Source: Atopobiaceae bacterium UBA7016 (GTDB taxonomy: Bacteria; Actinomycetota; Coriobacteriia; Coriobacteriales; Atopobiaceae). Taken from it: a DNA stretch of 20,102 nucleotides. The stretch is taken from NCBI GenBank assembly GCA_002449555.1, contig DJXA01000133.1:1-20102 (forward strand), given 5' to 3'. The position numbers and the translations under genes are program-made. The notes below the pieces were generated by a model. The model was not told where the DNA came from. It searched no databases and worked only from the letters and a program-made list of their open reading frames with translations. Below, piece after piece: positions 1 through 7,413 of this stretch (its first letter is position 1; every line of letters starts with the position of its first letter).

Positions 1-158
1 AACGTGACCTCGCCCACAAAGCGCGTCGCGTCCTCGGTCATCATGACGCGCACGTCGCAGCCGGCCTTCTGCAGGCCGCGCAGCACCTCGCACGCCTTGT
101 ACACGGCAATGCCGCCTGAAACGCCCAGCAACACCTTCCGTGCGGCAGACTCGCTCAT
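1..158 (-). CDS. coaBC: CoaBC (phosphopantothenoylcysteine decarboxylase / phosphopantothenate-cysteine ligase), N-terminal part
   Basis: Only the first 52 codons are present; the gene runs off the left edge. The protein begins MSESAARKVLLGVSGGIAVY and continues with KACEVLRGLQKAGCDVRVMM. This is the typical flavoprotein start of the CoaC domain, with the GxSGGIAxYK loop followed by a helix and the VRVMMT strand. In this family the N-terminal half decarboxylates 4'-phosphopantothenoylcysteine using FMN, and the C-terminal half (not visible) ligates cysteine to phosphopantothenate, both in coenzyme A synthesis in the cytoplasm. The ATG overlaps the stop codon of the upstream coiled-coil/zinc-ribbon gene by 4 nt (ATGA), so it is probably translationally coupled to it. 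A stand-alone CoaC cannot be excluded from this fragment, but the fused form is usual in bacteria. Confidence 0.88.
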   Translation of the reverse strand, partial: MSESAARKVLLGVSGGIAVYKACEVLRGLQKAGCDVRVMMTEDATRFVGEVT

Positions 159-874
159 GCGCCCACCTCCAAAACCACAAGCATGCGGTGGCAGTACGGG
201 CACTCGGTAATGCGCGGTCCCTTCTGGAGCTTCTGGAAGATGGCCGGCTGTAGCTTGACGCGGCAGGTGCTGGGCACGTTGGAGCTGAGCGACTCCACGG
301 CCAGGCCACCGAAGCGCTTCACGGCGCCGTCGTAGGCCTTAACGACCTCCACGGGCAGCGCATTGACCAGCTGGGCGCGCTCCTGCTCAAGCACGTGCAC
401 CTGCGCCTGCAGGTCAGACGTGCTCTGCTCAAACGACTCGGTCTGTGCCTGTTCCTCCTCAAGGAGCTTCTGGCCCAACTCGCGCGCGTTGCGCTCTGCC
501 TTCTGCAGCCGCTCAAGCCGCTCTTCCATCTCGAGGCGCGTGTACTCAAGCTTCTCCTGACGCTTGGCCAAAGCCGTGAGCTGCGTCTCGAGGTCCTGAA
601 TCTGGCGATAGCCCTGAATGCGGTCGTTGACCTGCGAACGCACCTCGGCGGTCAGGCCCACAATCTTGGCGTGGTCGGCCTCGTTGTCGGCGATGTCGGT
701 CTCGGCGTCCTTGCGCTGGCCGACGATCTGCTTCAGCTGGCTCGCGAGCTTCTTCTTGGCAAGTGCGATGGCGCGCAGCTTCTCTTGCTGCGGCATGGCC
801 GACAGCGTCTTGCGCAGACGCATGAGCTGCAGGTCAACCTCTTGGAGCCTCAGCAGGTTACTGGCATCTGACAT
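155..874 (-). CDS. Coiled-coil / C4-type zinc-ribbon protein (COG1579, CT398-like)
   Basis: A 239-residue protein. Residues about 8-170 are heptad-rich, charged helices (many E, K, Q, L), as in the antiparallel coiled-coil hairpin of COG1579. A small C-terminal metal-binding region follows, with C204, C225 and C228 (ECPYCHRML). Family members usually carry two CxxC pairs. Here the position of the first cysteine of the first pair is P201 (PSTC), so only three cysteines remain, with H229 as a possible fourth ligand. The biochemical role of the family is not firmly known; nucleic-acid or protein-complex roles have been suggested. The ATG at 874 follows a purine-rich AAGGGGGAAG, lies 17 nt after the cysteine desulfurase stop, and the gene overlaps coaBC by 4 nt, so it sits inside an operon. 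Family assignment is fairly sure; function is open. Confidence 0.82.
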   Translation of the reverse strand: MSDASNLLRLQEVDLQLMRLRKTLSAMPQQEKLRAIALAKKKLASQLKQIVGQRKDAETDIADNEADHAKIVGLTAEVRSQVNDRIQGYRQIQDLETQLTALAKRQEKLEYTRLEMEERLERLQKAERNARELGQKLLEEEQAQTESFEQSTSDLQAQVHVLEQERAQLVNALPVEVVKAYDGAVKRFGGLAVESLSSNVPSTCRVKLQPAIFQKLQKGPRITECPYCHRMLVVLEVGA

Positions 875-891
875 GTCTTCCCCCTTATCAC

Positions 892-2052
892 TTACGCTGC
901 GACAAGCCGCAACAGCGCATCAGCAAAGCGCATCAAATCTTCTTCGTTCACCCGCTCGTCGAAGCTCACGCGCAGCGAATTGAAGGCCTCGTTGCGCGGA
1001 ATGCCCATGGCAAGCAGCACGTGGCTGGGGTCAAGGCTTCCGCTTGAGCAGGCGGACCCAGCCGACACCTCAAAGCCGGCCTCGTCGAGCTTGAGGACCA
1101 TCGTCTCGGAGTCGAGCTTGTCCGCCAGAAGCGACACAAGCCCCGGCAGGCGACCCTGGCCGTATGCGGTGTCAACCGTTGCGTGGATGCCCGTACCCGG
1201 CGCACAGAGGCGGTCCTGCAGCGCCTGCGCACGTGCCGCCACCAGGCGCGCATTGCTCTGAAGCGACGCGGTGCATGCCACTGCGGCCGCGGCAAACGCG
1301 AGTGCCCCACGCACGTCCTGCGTGCCGGCGCGTCGGCCCTGCTCCTGTCCGCCGCCAAAGCTCTGCGGGCGAAGCGGCACGCGGTTGCGCACGGCCAGCG
1401 CACCCACGCCCACTGGCCCGCCGATCTTGTGGGCTGCGATGCTCACGGCGTCCACGTCGGCAAGCTCAAGCGCGATGCGCCCAAACGCCTGCACCGCGTC
1501 GGTGTGCATGAGCGCCCCCGCCTTGTGGGCCACCTTCGCGATGGCGCCGATTGGCTGCACGATGCCCGTCTCGTTGTTGGCGCTCATCACTGAGACCAGG
1601 GCCACGTCAGGCCCCATGAGCGGCTGAACCGCCTCGGCCGTCACCACGCCCTCGCGATTGGCGGGCGCAAGCACCACCTCAAAGCCGCGGTCGCGCAGGC
1701 TGGGCGCCACGTCAAGCACGGAGTCGTGTTCGATGGCAGAGAGCACCACGCGCGTCCGGCGGCGGTCGCGCCCGCGCGCGCCTTCGGCAAGGCCCCACAG
1801 CGCGAGGTTGTTGGACTCCGTGCCGCCTGACGTGAACGTGACGTCAGAAGGACGGAAGCGTCCGCCCAGGCAGCGCGCTAGGTCGGTCCGTACGCCGTCA
1901 AGCGCCCGTGCGGCAAGGCGTCCCATCGTGTGCAGCGAGTTGGGGTTGGCACCTGCGTACGGAGCCTCCTCATAGGCCGTTTCCGCGGCGCGAGCCACCT
2001 CCGCGAGCGGAGCCGACGCAGCGTAGTCAAGATACAGGCGATCGGACGCCAT
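892..2052 (-). CDS. Cysteine desulfurase (class V aminotransferase, IscS/NifS family)
   Basis: A 386-residue PLP enzyme that removes sulfur from L-cysteine as an enzyme-bound persulfide for Fe-S cluster or tRNA thiolation pathways. It starts MASDRLYLDYAASAPL, the usual NifS N-terminus. Visible motifs are SGGTESNN (75-82), IEHDSV (107-112), SANNETG (157-163), HTDAVQ (183-188), AAHKIGG with the PLP lysine K209, and GSACSSG with catalytic C335 near the C-terminus. The reading frame stays open about 250 nt further upstream, but that stretch lies inside rpe and has no family similarity. The ATG at 2052 is separated by one base from the rpe stop codon, so translational coupling is likely. No IscU, SufU or MnmA gene is next to it in the window, so its sulfur acceptor cannot be inferred. 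Confidence 0.93.
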   Translation of the reverse strand: MASDRLYLDYAASAPLAEVARAAETAYEEAPYAGANPNSLHTMGRLAARALDGVRTDLARCLGGRFRPSDVTFTSGGTESNNLALWGLAEGARGRDRRRTRVVLSAIEHDSVLDVAPSLRDRGFEVVLAPANREGVVTAEAVQPLMGPDVALVSVMSANNETGIVQPIGAIAKVAHKAGALMHTDAVQAFGRIALELADVDAVSIAAHKIGGPVGVGALAVRNRVPLRPQSFGGGQEQGRRAGTQDVRGALAFAAAAVACTASLQSNARLVAARAQALQDRLCAPGTGIHATVDTAYGQGRLPGLVSLLADKLDSETMVLKLDEAGFEVSAGSACSSGSLDPSHVLLAMGIPRNEAFNSLRVSFDERVNEEDLMRFADALLRLVAA

Positions 2053-2053
2053 G

Positions 2054-2731
2054 CTAGCGCCTCCGCTCGAGGCCCTTGCGGCCCAGCTCGCGCAGGCGGT
2101 CAACCATGGCACCGTGGTCAGGCGCGTTGAAGACGCAGCTACCGGCAACGATAACGTTGGCGCCGGCGGCCACCACCTGCTCGATGTTGGCCTCGTTGAT
2201 ACCGCCGTCAATCTCGATGAGCGGCTCGACGCCGCGCTCGAAGCACAGGGCCTGCAGCTGGCGCAGCTTGCGGTAGGCCGTCTCGATGAACTTCTGGCCG
2301 CCAAACCCGGGGTTCACCGACATGATGAGCACCATGTCGACGTCCTCGATGATGGAGTCGAGCGACACGACCGGCGTCGCGGGGTTCAGCACCACACCCG
2401 CGCGGGCGCCCGCGTCCTTGATGGCGTAGAGCGTGCGATGCGCGTGGCGTGCGGCCTCCATGTGGAAGGTGACGATGTCAGCGCCGGCCTTTGCGTAGCG
2501 CGCAGCCTCGGCGTCCGGGTTGTCGATCATGAGGTGCACATCAAGGGGAACGTCGGTCGCGGATGCAATCTGCGAGATGATGCCCGGTCCAAACGAAAGG
2601 TTGGGAACGAACGTGCCGTCCATGACGTCACAGTGGATGAAGTCGGCGTTGGCGATACTGGCAACCTCATCGCCGAGGTGCAGAAAATCGGCGCCAAGTA
2701 CGGACGGCGCGATCAACACATCTTCTTGCAT
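2054..2731 (-). CDS. rpe: Ribulose-phosphate 3-epimerase
   Basis: A 225-residue TIM-barrel enzyme interconverting ribulose-5-phosphate and xylulose-5-phosphate in the pentose phosphate pathway. Family motifs appear in order: IAPSVLGADF (7-16), HCDVMDGTFVPN (33-44, metal ligands H33 and D35), DVHLMI (64-69, ligand H66), MSVNPGFGGQKF (137-148) and EIDGGI (173-178, acidic D175), then the phosphate-binding VAGS near residue 195. Two ATGs compete, at 2737 and 2731. The Shine-Dalgarno-like GGGGAG (2745-2740) is 8 nt from the second but only 2 nt from the first, so I chose 2731. The gene follows gpsA after a 103-nt spacer holding an imperfect hairpin, and the cysteine desulfurase starts one base after its stop. 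Confidence 0.95.
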   Translation of the reverse strand: MQEDVLIAPSVLGADFLHLGDEVASIANADFIHCDVMDGTFVPNLSFGPGIISQIASATDVPLDVHLMIDNPDAEAARYAKAGADIVTFHMEAARHAHRTLYAIKDAGARAGVVLNPATPVVSLDSIIEDVDMVLIMSVNPGFGGQKFIETAYRKLRQLQALCFERGVEPLIEIDGGINEANIEQVVAAGANVIVAGSCVFNAPDHGAMVDRLRELGRKGLERRR

Positions 2732-2769
2732 GGGCATCTCTCCCCTATTCTGTTAGCGAAGCATTTGAT

Positions 2770-2835
2770 GTAGGACCATGGTAGCAAAGCGCGGGCACAG
2801 CCCCGTGCTCGGGCGCAAAACGCCATAGGTCCTGC
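2770..2835 (-). other. Imperfect nested hairpin in the gpsA-rpe spacer
   Basis: The outer stem pairs 2770-2781 with 2823-2835, with one bulged base (2827) and one wobble. An inner stem pairs 2788-2795 with 2802-2809 around a 6-nt loop. The outer stem starts in the gpsA stop codon. No run of T follows on the minus strand, so it does not look like a classical Rho-independent terminator. It may stabilise or process the mRNA between the two genes. Confidence 0.35.
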
Positions 2836-3860
2836 TACTGCTCCATTCCGTAAAACTCTTCGTGCGGACGGCGGCCCAGAAGGCCGTCGATGGCCTGCTC
2901 GAGTGGCTGCGCCTCGTAGAGCACGGCGTGCACCGCGTCGGTGATGGGCGCCTCCACGCCCCGCAAGTGCGCGAGCTCCCACACCGAAAGCGCTGCCTGC
3001 GCGCCCTCGACCACCATCCCGGTTCTCCGCTCGTACGCCTCAAGCGTCTCGCCCGCGGCAAAGGCCATACCAAAGGCGCGGTTGCGCGAATGGCGCGAGG
3101 TACAGGTGACGACGAGGTCCCCCATGCCGGCCAATCCCATGCAGGTCAGCGAGTCACCGCCGCAGGCGGCGGCAATGCGGCCGATCTCGGCAAGGCCGCG
3201 GGTCATGAGGACGGCAAGCGTGTTGTCGCCGGCGTCAAGGCCCATCGTCATGCCCGCGGCAATGGCGATGACGTTCTTGGCAGCGCCGCAGACCTCAACG
3301 CCTACCAGGTCACTCGAAGCATAGGCGCGAAACGCCGTGCTGACGAAGAGCTCCTGGAAGCGGCTGGCAACTGCCGGCTCCGACGCGGCGATGACGCCCG
3401 CGGACACCTTGCCCTCGGCGATCTCCTCGGCGTGGTTGGGGCCAGAAAGCGCAGCCACGCGCTGCGCGTTGCCCAGCACGTCACCGATGAGGTCAACCAT
3501 CAGAAGGCCCGTGCCCGGCTCGATGCCCTTGGTGAGGACGAGCATGGGCAGGTCAGCGGGTACAAAGGGCTGCGCCTGCTCGCACGTGCGGCGCAGAAAC
3601 GCCGACGGAACCGCCCATACGGCCTCGGTCGCGCCGTCAAACGCCTCGGCAAGCGAGGACGTGGCCCGCACGTTATGAGGGAGCTGCAGGTCAGGCAGGT
3701 GCTGCGGGTTTCGGTGCGTCTGGTTGATGCCCTCGGCCACCGACTCGCGGCGGGCCCACAGCATCACCTCGTCAGCGTGCGGCGCGATGAGCCCACACGC
3801 CGCCGTTCCCCACGTACCCGAGCCGATAACGGCAACCTTGCGCGCCACCCTATTCGCCAT
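2835..3860 (-). CDS. gpsA: Glycerol-3-phosphate dehydrogenase [NAD(P)+]
   Basis: A 341-residue cytoplasmic enzyme reducing dihydroxyacetone phosphate to sn-glycerol-3-phosphate for phospholipid synthesis. The N-terminal Rossmann fold shows VAVIGSGTWGTA (9-20) with the GxGxxG nucleotide loop, then LTKGIEPGTG (109-118), LSGPNHAEEI (138-147), CGAAKNVIAIAAGM (191-204) with catalytic K195, GLAGMGDLVVTC (242-253), and SRHSRNRAFG (255-264) for substrate phosphate binding. The length is normal for the family. The true start is ATG 3860; the open frame beyond it lies within plsY and has no family similarity. It overlaps the plsY 3' end by 11 nt, so the enzyme making glycerol-3-phosphate is coupled to the acyltransferase that consumes it. 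Confidence 0.97.
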   Translation of the reverse strand: MANRVARKVAVIGSGTWGTAACGLIAPHADEVMLWARRESVAEGINQTHRNPQHLPDLQLPHNVRATSSLAEAFDGATEAVWAVPSAFLRRTCEQAQPFVPADLPMLVLTKGIEPGTGLLMVDLIGDVLGNAQRVAALSGPNHAEEIAEGKVSAGVIAASEPAVASRFQELFVSTAFRAYASSDLVGVEVCGAAKNVIAIAAGMTMGLDAGDNTLAVLMTRGLAEIGRIAAACGGDSLTCMGLAGMGDLVVTCTSRHSRNRAFGMAFAAGETLEAYERRTGMVVEGAQAALSVWELAHLRGVEAPITDAVHAVLYEAQPLEQAIDGLLGRRPHEEFYGMEQ

Positions 3861-4551
3861 CCCTGCGCTCGGTGGGCGGCACGCGGCGACGCGAGGACGA
3901 GCCCGACTTGACGCTGAAGCGGCTCTCCTGTCCACGCATGAGCTTGACGATGTTCGAGCGATGCGCCCACACCACCACGGCGCTGACCGCGCAGATGGGA
4001 GCCGCCGCCCACGGCGTCAGGTGCCAGAGGAACAGCACCTGCACGGGCAGCAGAATGGCGGCCGCAAGCGAGCCGGCCGAGATGTAGCGCGTCGGCAACG
4101 TCAGCACCAGGAAGCACGCGACGAGGCCGAGCGCGATGGGCCAATGCAGCGCGAGCGCCGCGCCAAAGCCCACCGAGATGCCCTTGCCGCCATGAAAGCC
4201 CAAGTAGGGGCTGAACACGTGGCCCAGCACGCAGCACGCGTACACCAGCGTCAATGCCGCAAAGCCCGGCGCCGTGACGTCAAAGGTGACGCCCTCGGGC
4301 AGCACGAGCCCCAGCAGCAAGCGGCTGAGCGCCACGCTGAGCGTGCCCTTGCCCACGTCGCACGCAAACGTGAGCGCCGCCGCCGACCCACCGGCAGAGC
4401 GCGCCACGTTAGTCATGCCGATGTTGCCTGAGCCTACCTCGCGCACGTCCACGCCGCTCAGGCGCTGCGCAAAGATGAGCCCAAACGGAACGCCGCACAG
4501 GGCAAACGAGCCGGCCAGACAGGCGGCAAGCACTACCAGGAAGGCATCCAT
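3850..4551 (-). CDS. plsY: Acyl-phosphate:glycerol-3-phosphate acyltransferase PlsY
   Basis: A 233-residue integral membrane protein that moves an acyl chain from acyl-phosphate (made by PlsX, not in this window) to position 1 of glycerol-3-phosphate. The hydrophobic segments resemble the multi-pass PlsY fold. The conserved loops are GSGNIGMTNVARSAGG (40-55; usually GSGNIGATN), GHVFSPYLGFHGGKG (110-124, the phosphate-binding HGGKG) and HRSNIVKLMRGQE (197-209). A charged, probably disordered tail (SRFSVKSGSSSRRRVPP and onward) extends about 25 residues past the last motif. The ATG at 4551 lies one base after the der stop; the frame is open upstream but that part belongs to der. Its stop overlaps the gpsA start. 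Confidence 0.95.
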   Translation of the reverse strand: MDAFLVVLAACLAGSFALCGVPFGLIFAQRLSGVDVREVGSGNIGMTNVARSAGGSAAALTFACDVGKGTLSVALSRLLLGLVLPEGVTFDVTAPGFAALTLVYACCVLGHVFSPYLGFHGGKGISVGFGAALALHWPIALGLVACFLVLTLPTRYISAGSLAAAILLPVQVLFLWHLTPWAAAPICAVSAVVVWAHRSNIVKLMRGQESRFSVKSGSSSRRRVPPTERRDGE

Positions 4552-4552
4552 C

Positions 4553-5881
4553 CTAGTCCTCCGACTTCTTGCGGAACTTGAGCCTGATCGGCGTGCCCGA
4601 GAGGTCGAAGTTCTCACGCAGGCGATTCTCCAAGTAGCGCTCGTAGTTGTCGTTCACCAGGTCAGGCGCGTTGCACCAGAAGGTGAACACGGGCGGCTTG
4701 GTGCCGGTCTGGGCGCCGTAGTTCACCTTCAGGCGGCGGCCCTTGTCCGTGACGGTGTAGCCCGACTCGCGCAGCTGCGTCAGCAGCTGGTTGAGCTTGG
4801 GCGTGGGGATCTGCTGCGAGTGGTTCTCGGCAGCCTTGACCGCGGCCTCGAGCACCTTGTCCACCGCGCGGCCGGTCAGGGCGCTGACGTTGATGGAGGG
4901 CGCCCACGGGGCAAAGATCATGCGCTGCGTGAGCGACTGCGCCACGTCGTTGCGCTGCTCTTCGGTGGTGATGAGGTCCCATTTGTTCAGCAGGATGACC
5001 AGCGCGCAGCCGCGGTCCACCGCCATGCCCAGAAGCTTCTGGTCCTGCTCGGTGACACCCACCGACGCGTCAACCACCAAGAGGCACACGTCGGCGCGGT
5101 CCATGGCCTCAAGGCCGCGAACCAGGCTGTAATACTCAACGTCCTCGTGCACCTGCGTCTTCTTGCGCATGCCGGCGGTGTCGACCAAGCGGAAGCGCTG
5201 GCCCTTCCACTCGATCATGGTGTCGATGGCGTCGCGCGTGGTGCCCGCGACGTCGCTCACGATGGAGCGGTTGCGCTTGGCCAGGCGGTTTGCCAGCGAA
5301 GACTTGCCCACGTTGGGGCGGCCGATGATGGCCACGTTCAGCACGTCGTCCTCGGGCTCTTCGTCCGCGTCGTCGGTCTCCGGCGGGAAGGCGGCCACCA
5401 CGTCATCCAAGAGGTCGCCCGTGCCATGGCCGTGACCTGCGCTGATGGCGCGCGGCTCGCCCACGCCCAGCGACCAGAAATCCCAGAGGGCGGTCTCGTT
5501 CTCGGGGTTGTCGAGCTTGTTGACGCACAGGAACGCAGGCTTGTCGGTCTTGCGCACTACGCGCGCGACCTCTTCGTCCTCGTCCGTGACGCCGACGGTG
5601 CCGTCAACCACAAAGATGATGACGTCGGCCTCGTCGCACGCGGCAAGTGCCTGCTCGCGGATGCGCGGCGCAAAGACGTCCTTGGATTTCACCGACTCGA
5701 TGCCGCCGGTGTCGATAAGCACAAACTCGCGACCGTTCCAGTCGGTCGTATGATAGGAGCGGTCACGCGTGACGCCGCGAGACTCGTGCACGATGGCGTC
5801 ACGGGACTCAGCAAGGCGATTCACGAGCGTGGACTTGCCCACGTTGGGGCGCCCGACGACCGCGACGATTGGTTTGGACAT
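4553..5881 (-). CDS. der: Ribosome-assembly GTPase Der (EngA)
   Basis: A 442-residue protein with the tandem GTPase layout unique to Der, needed for maturation of the 50S ribosomal subunit. Domain 1 has the P-loop GRPNVGKS (10-17), GVTRDR (36-41), DTGG (57-60) and NKLD (121-124). An acidic linker (about 165-180, DADEEPEDD) leads to domain 2 with GRPNVGKS (187-194), GTTRD (213-217), DTAGMRKK (234-241) and NKWD (299-302). The C-terminal KH-like domain occupies about 355-442. Start: ATG 5881 follows GGAGGAG with 5-nt spacing, a strong ribosome binding site. It heads the der-plsY-gpsA cluster. A weak TAAAAT -10-like element is at 5920-5915, without a clear -35. Confidence 0.98.
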   Translation of the reverse strand: MSKPIVAVVGRPNVGKSTLVNRLAESRDAIVHESRGVTRDRSYHTTDWNGREFVLIDTGGIESVKSKDVFAPRIREQALAACDEADVIIFVVDGTVGVTDEDEEVARVVRKTDKPAFLCVNKLDNPENETALWDFWSLGVGEPRAISAGHGHGTGDLLDDVVAAFPPETDDADEEPEDDVLNVAIIGRPNVGKSSLANRLAKRNRSIVSDVAGTTRDAIDTMIEWKGQRFRLVDTAGMRKKTQVHEDVEYYSLVRGLEAMDRADVCLLVVDASVGVTEQDQKLLGMAVDRGCALVILLNKWDLITTEEQRNDVAQSLTQRMIFAPWAPSINVSALTGRAVDKVLEAAVKAAENHSQQIPTPKLNQLLTQLRESGYTVTDKGRRLKVNYGAQTGTKPPVFTFWCNAPDLVNDNYERYLENRLRENFDLSGTPIRLKFRKKSED

Positions 5882-5966
5882 AGAACTCCTCCTGCATAGA
5901 AAACATGAGCATTCATTTTAGCATGCCCACGTTAGCTAGCATGGTGGTGAGCAACGAGACTACGAG

Positions 5967-7400
5967 GTGGACATGCGTATTCAGGGTGTTGAGATTCCAG
6001 ACGTGCTGACCGAGGCCATCGAGGAGGACCGGCTGGTGATCTTCACCGGCGCGGGCGTGTCCATGCAACCGCCTGACCCGCTTCCGGACTTCACAGAGCT
6101 TATCGAGGGCCTGGCGCACACCGTGAGCGCTGATGGCAACGTGCCGCAACGCTACGAAAGCGAGCGGTACGAGTCGTACCTGGGAAGAATCGGCAACCCC
6201 CGCGTGCTGAAGGAACGCTGCGCAAAGATCATGGGCGAAGGCGAGCCGTCGACCCTGCACACGAACATCCTGCGGATGTTTGAGGGCGCGCAGCCCCGCA
6301 TCGTGACCACCAATTACGACCTGCGCTTTGAGCGCGCGGCGCACGAGTTGGGCATGGAGGTCAGGACATTCTCCTCCCCTGCCCTCCCGCTGGGAAATGA
6401 CTTCAACGGCATCGTCCACCTGCACGGAGACATCCAGCATCCAGAGGAGATGATTCTCGTCGACTCTGACTTTGGCAGCGCCTACGTGTCTGACGGGTGG
6501 GTAGCGCGCTTCCTGGTCAAGATGTTTGCCCGCTATACGGTGCTCTTCGTGGGGTATAGCCTGCGTGACATGCCCATGCAGTATCTTGCGCGGTCCATTT
6601 CCACCGAGCTTGAGGACCGCGTGTTCGTACTCGAGGTTGACCCGGACTTCTTTCCTCGGTGGAGGAGCCGGGGCATCACGGCCATTCCGTTCGAGCGTTA
6701 CGAGCAGCTACCCAAGCTCTTTGGCGAGTGGCAGCGTCGCGTGTTGCGCACCGAGGCGCAGCGCCTAGAGGCCGTGCGTCGGATTGCGGCGACGAGCCAA
6801 AAGCTGTCGGACTACGAGAGCGAGACCTTGCGCAAGGCGTTTGACGAGGCAGATGATGAGGGCCAGCGGCGCTATGCCGAGGCGTACGTCGACGCGGCGC
6901 GCGGGTTTGAGAACCTTACCATGCTGGTTGAGCTGGGGTACGGGGCGTTTCTGCTTGAGGACGGCGGGCATCCGCATGATGACGTGTTCCGCGCGTGGGC
7001 GGCGCGCTCGTTTGCCACGACCCACTACCGTGAGCTGGTCCTCATTGCCGAGGAAGCGCACCGGCCGCTTTGCGGGCGCTTCCAGGTGCTGGTGATGGAG
7101 GAGCTTGCGCAGGGCAAGGCCGACGACGCATGCCTGTCGTTTTGGGCAGCGTTTCTCAGCTCGCGCTCGATGGGCGCCGCGGGACTGGCGGGGCAGACGC
7201 TTGCGCAGGTCATACGGACATGCGAGAACCCCGCCACAGCCGAGGCTTACATCGCGAAGGCGTTCTCCACGCACGCGGCGCTTCGCCGGAACCCCGACGG
7301 CTCCCTTCCGCGCGACCCCTTCGTCCGCTACGACATCGACCCCGCCCGCACCAGCGAAGAACTGCGCGAAGCCCTTGCCGCGCGCAATTTCGGTCCCTGA
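5967..7400 (+). CDS. SIR2-domain protein (SIR2_2-like NADase fold), possible anti-phage defence gene
   Basis: A 477-residue protein on the strand opposite to its neighbours. The N-terminal half (about 8-260) is a SIR2-like Rossmann domain: VIFTGAGVS (24-32, NAD loop), VTTNYD (113-118, N116), VHLHGD (150-155, H151/H153) and VLFVGYSLRD (192-201). These match SIR2_2 proteins, several of which (for example ThsA of Thoeris and the DSR proteins) are NAD-depleting anti-phage effectors. The zinc-binding cysteines of classical sirtuin deacetylases are absent. The C-terminal half (about 265-477) is helical and I do not recognise it; it could be a sensor or oligomerisation region. The start is GTG 5967 or ATG 5973; both are in frame and ribosome binding signals are weak. 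There is no partner helicase, ATPase or Argonaute gene beside it. The domain call is solid; the defence role is inferred. Confidence 0.85.
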   Translation: MDMRIQGVEIPDVLTEAIEEDRLVIFTGAGVSMQPPDPLPDFTELIEGLAHTVSADGNVPQRYESERYESYLGRIGNPRVLKERCAKIMGEGEPSTLHTNILRMFEGAQPRIVTTNYDLRFERAAHELGMEVRTFSSPALPLGNDFNGIVHLHGDIQHPEEMILVDSDFGSAYVSDGWVARFLVKMFARYTVLFVGYSLRDMPMQYLARSISTELEDRVFVLEVDPDFFPRWRSRGITAIPFERYEQLPKLFGEWQRRVLRTEAQRLEAVRRIAATSQKLSDYESETLRKAFDEADDEGQRRYAEAYVDAARGFENLTMLVELGYGAFLLEDGGHPHDDVFRAWAARSFATTHYRELVLIAEEAHRPLCGRFQVLVMEELAQGKADDACLSFWAAFLSSRSMGAAGLAGQTLAQVIRTCENPATAEAYIAKAFSTHAALRRNPDGSLPRDPFVRYDIDPARTSEELREALAARNFGP

Positions 7401-7413
7401 CTCCACAATTGCA

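Noticed and set aside
2053..2304. N-terminal extension of the cysteine desulfurase
   Set aside because: The frame stays open upstream but overlaps rpe, and the translated Ser/Arg/Ala-rich stretch has no family similarity. The normal NifS start is at 2052.
2862..3911. A 349-codon plus-strand open frame opposite gpsA
   Set aside because: GpsA motifs on the minus strand are complete across this span; the antisense frame is a GC-driven shadow.
4274..5899. A 541-codon plus-strand open frame opposite der and plsY
   Set aside because: It lies antisense to well-recognised Der and PlsY proteins, has no recognisable motif and reflects the high GC content, which removes stop codons from the opposite strand.
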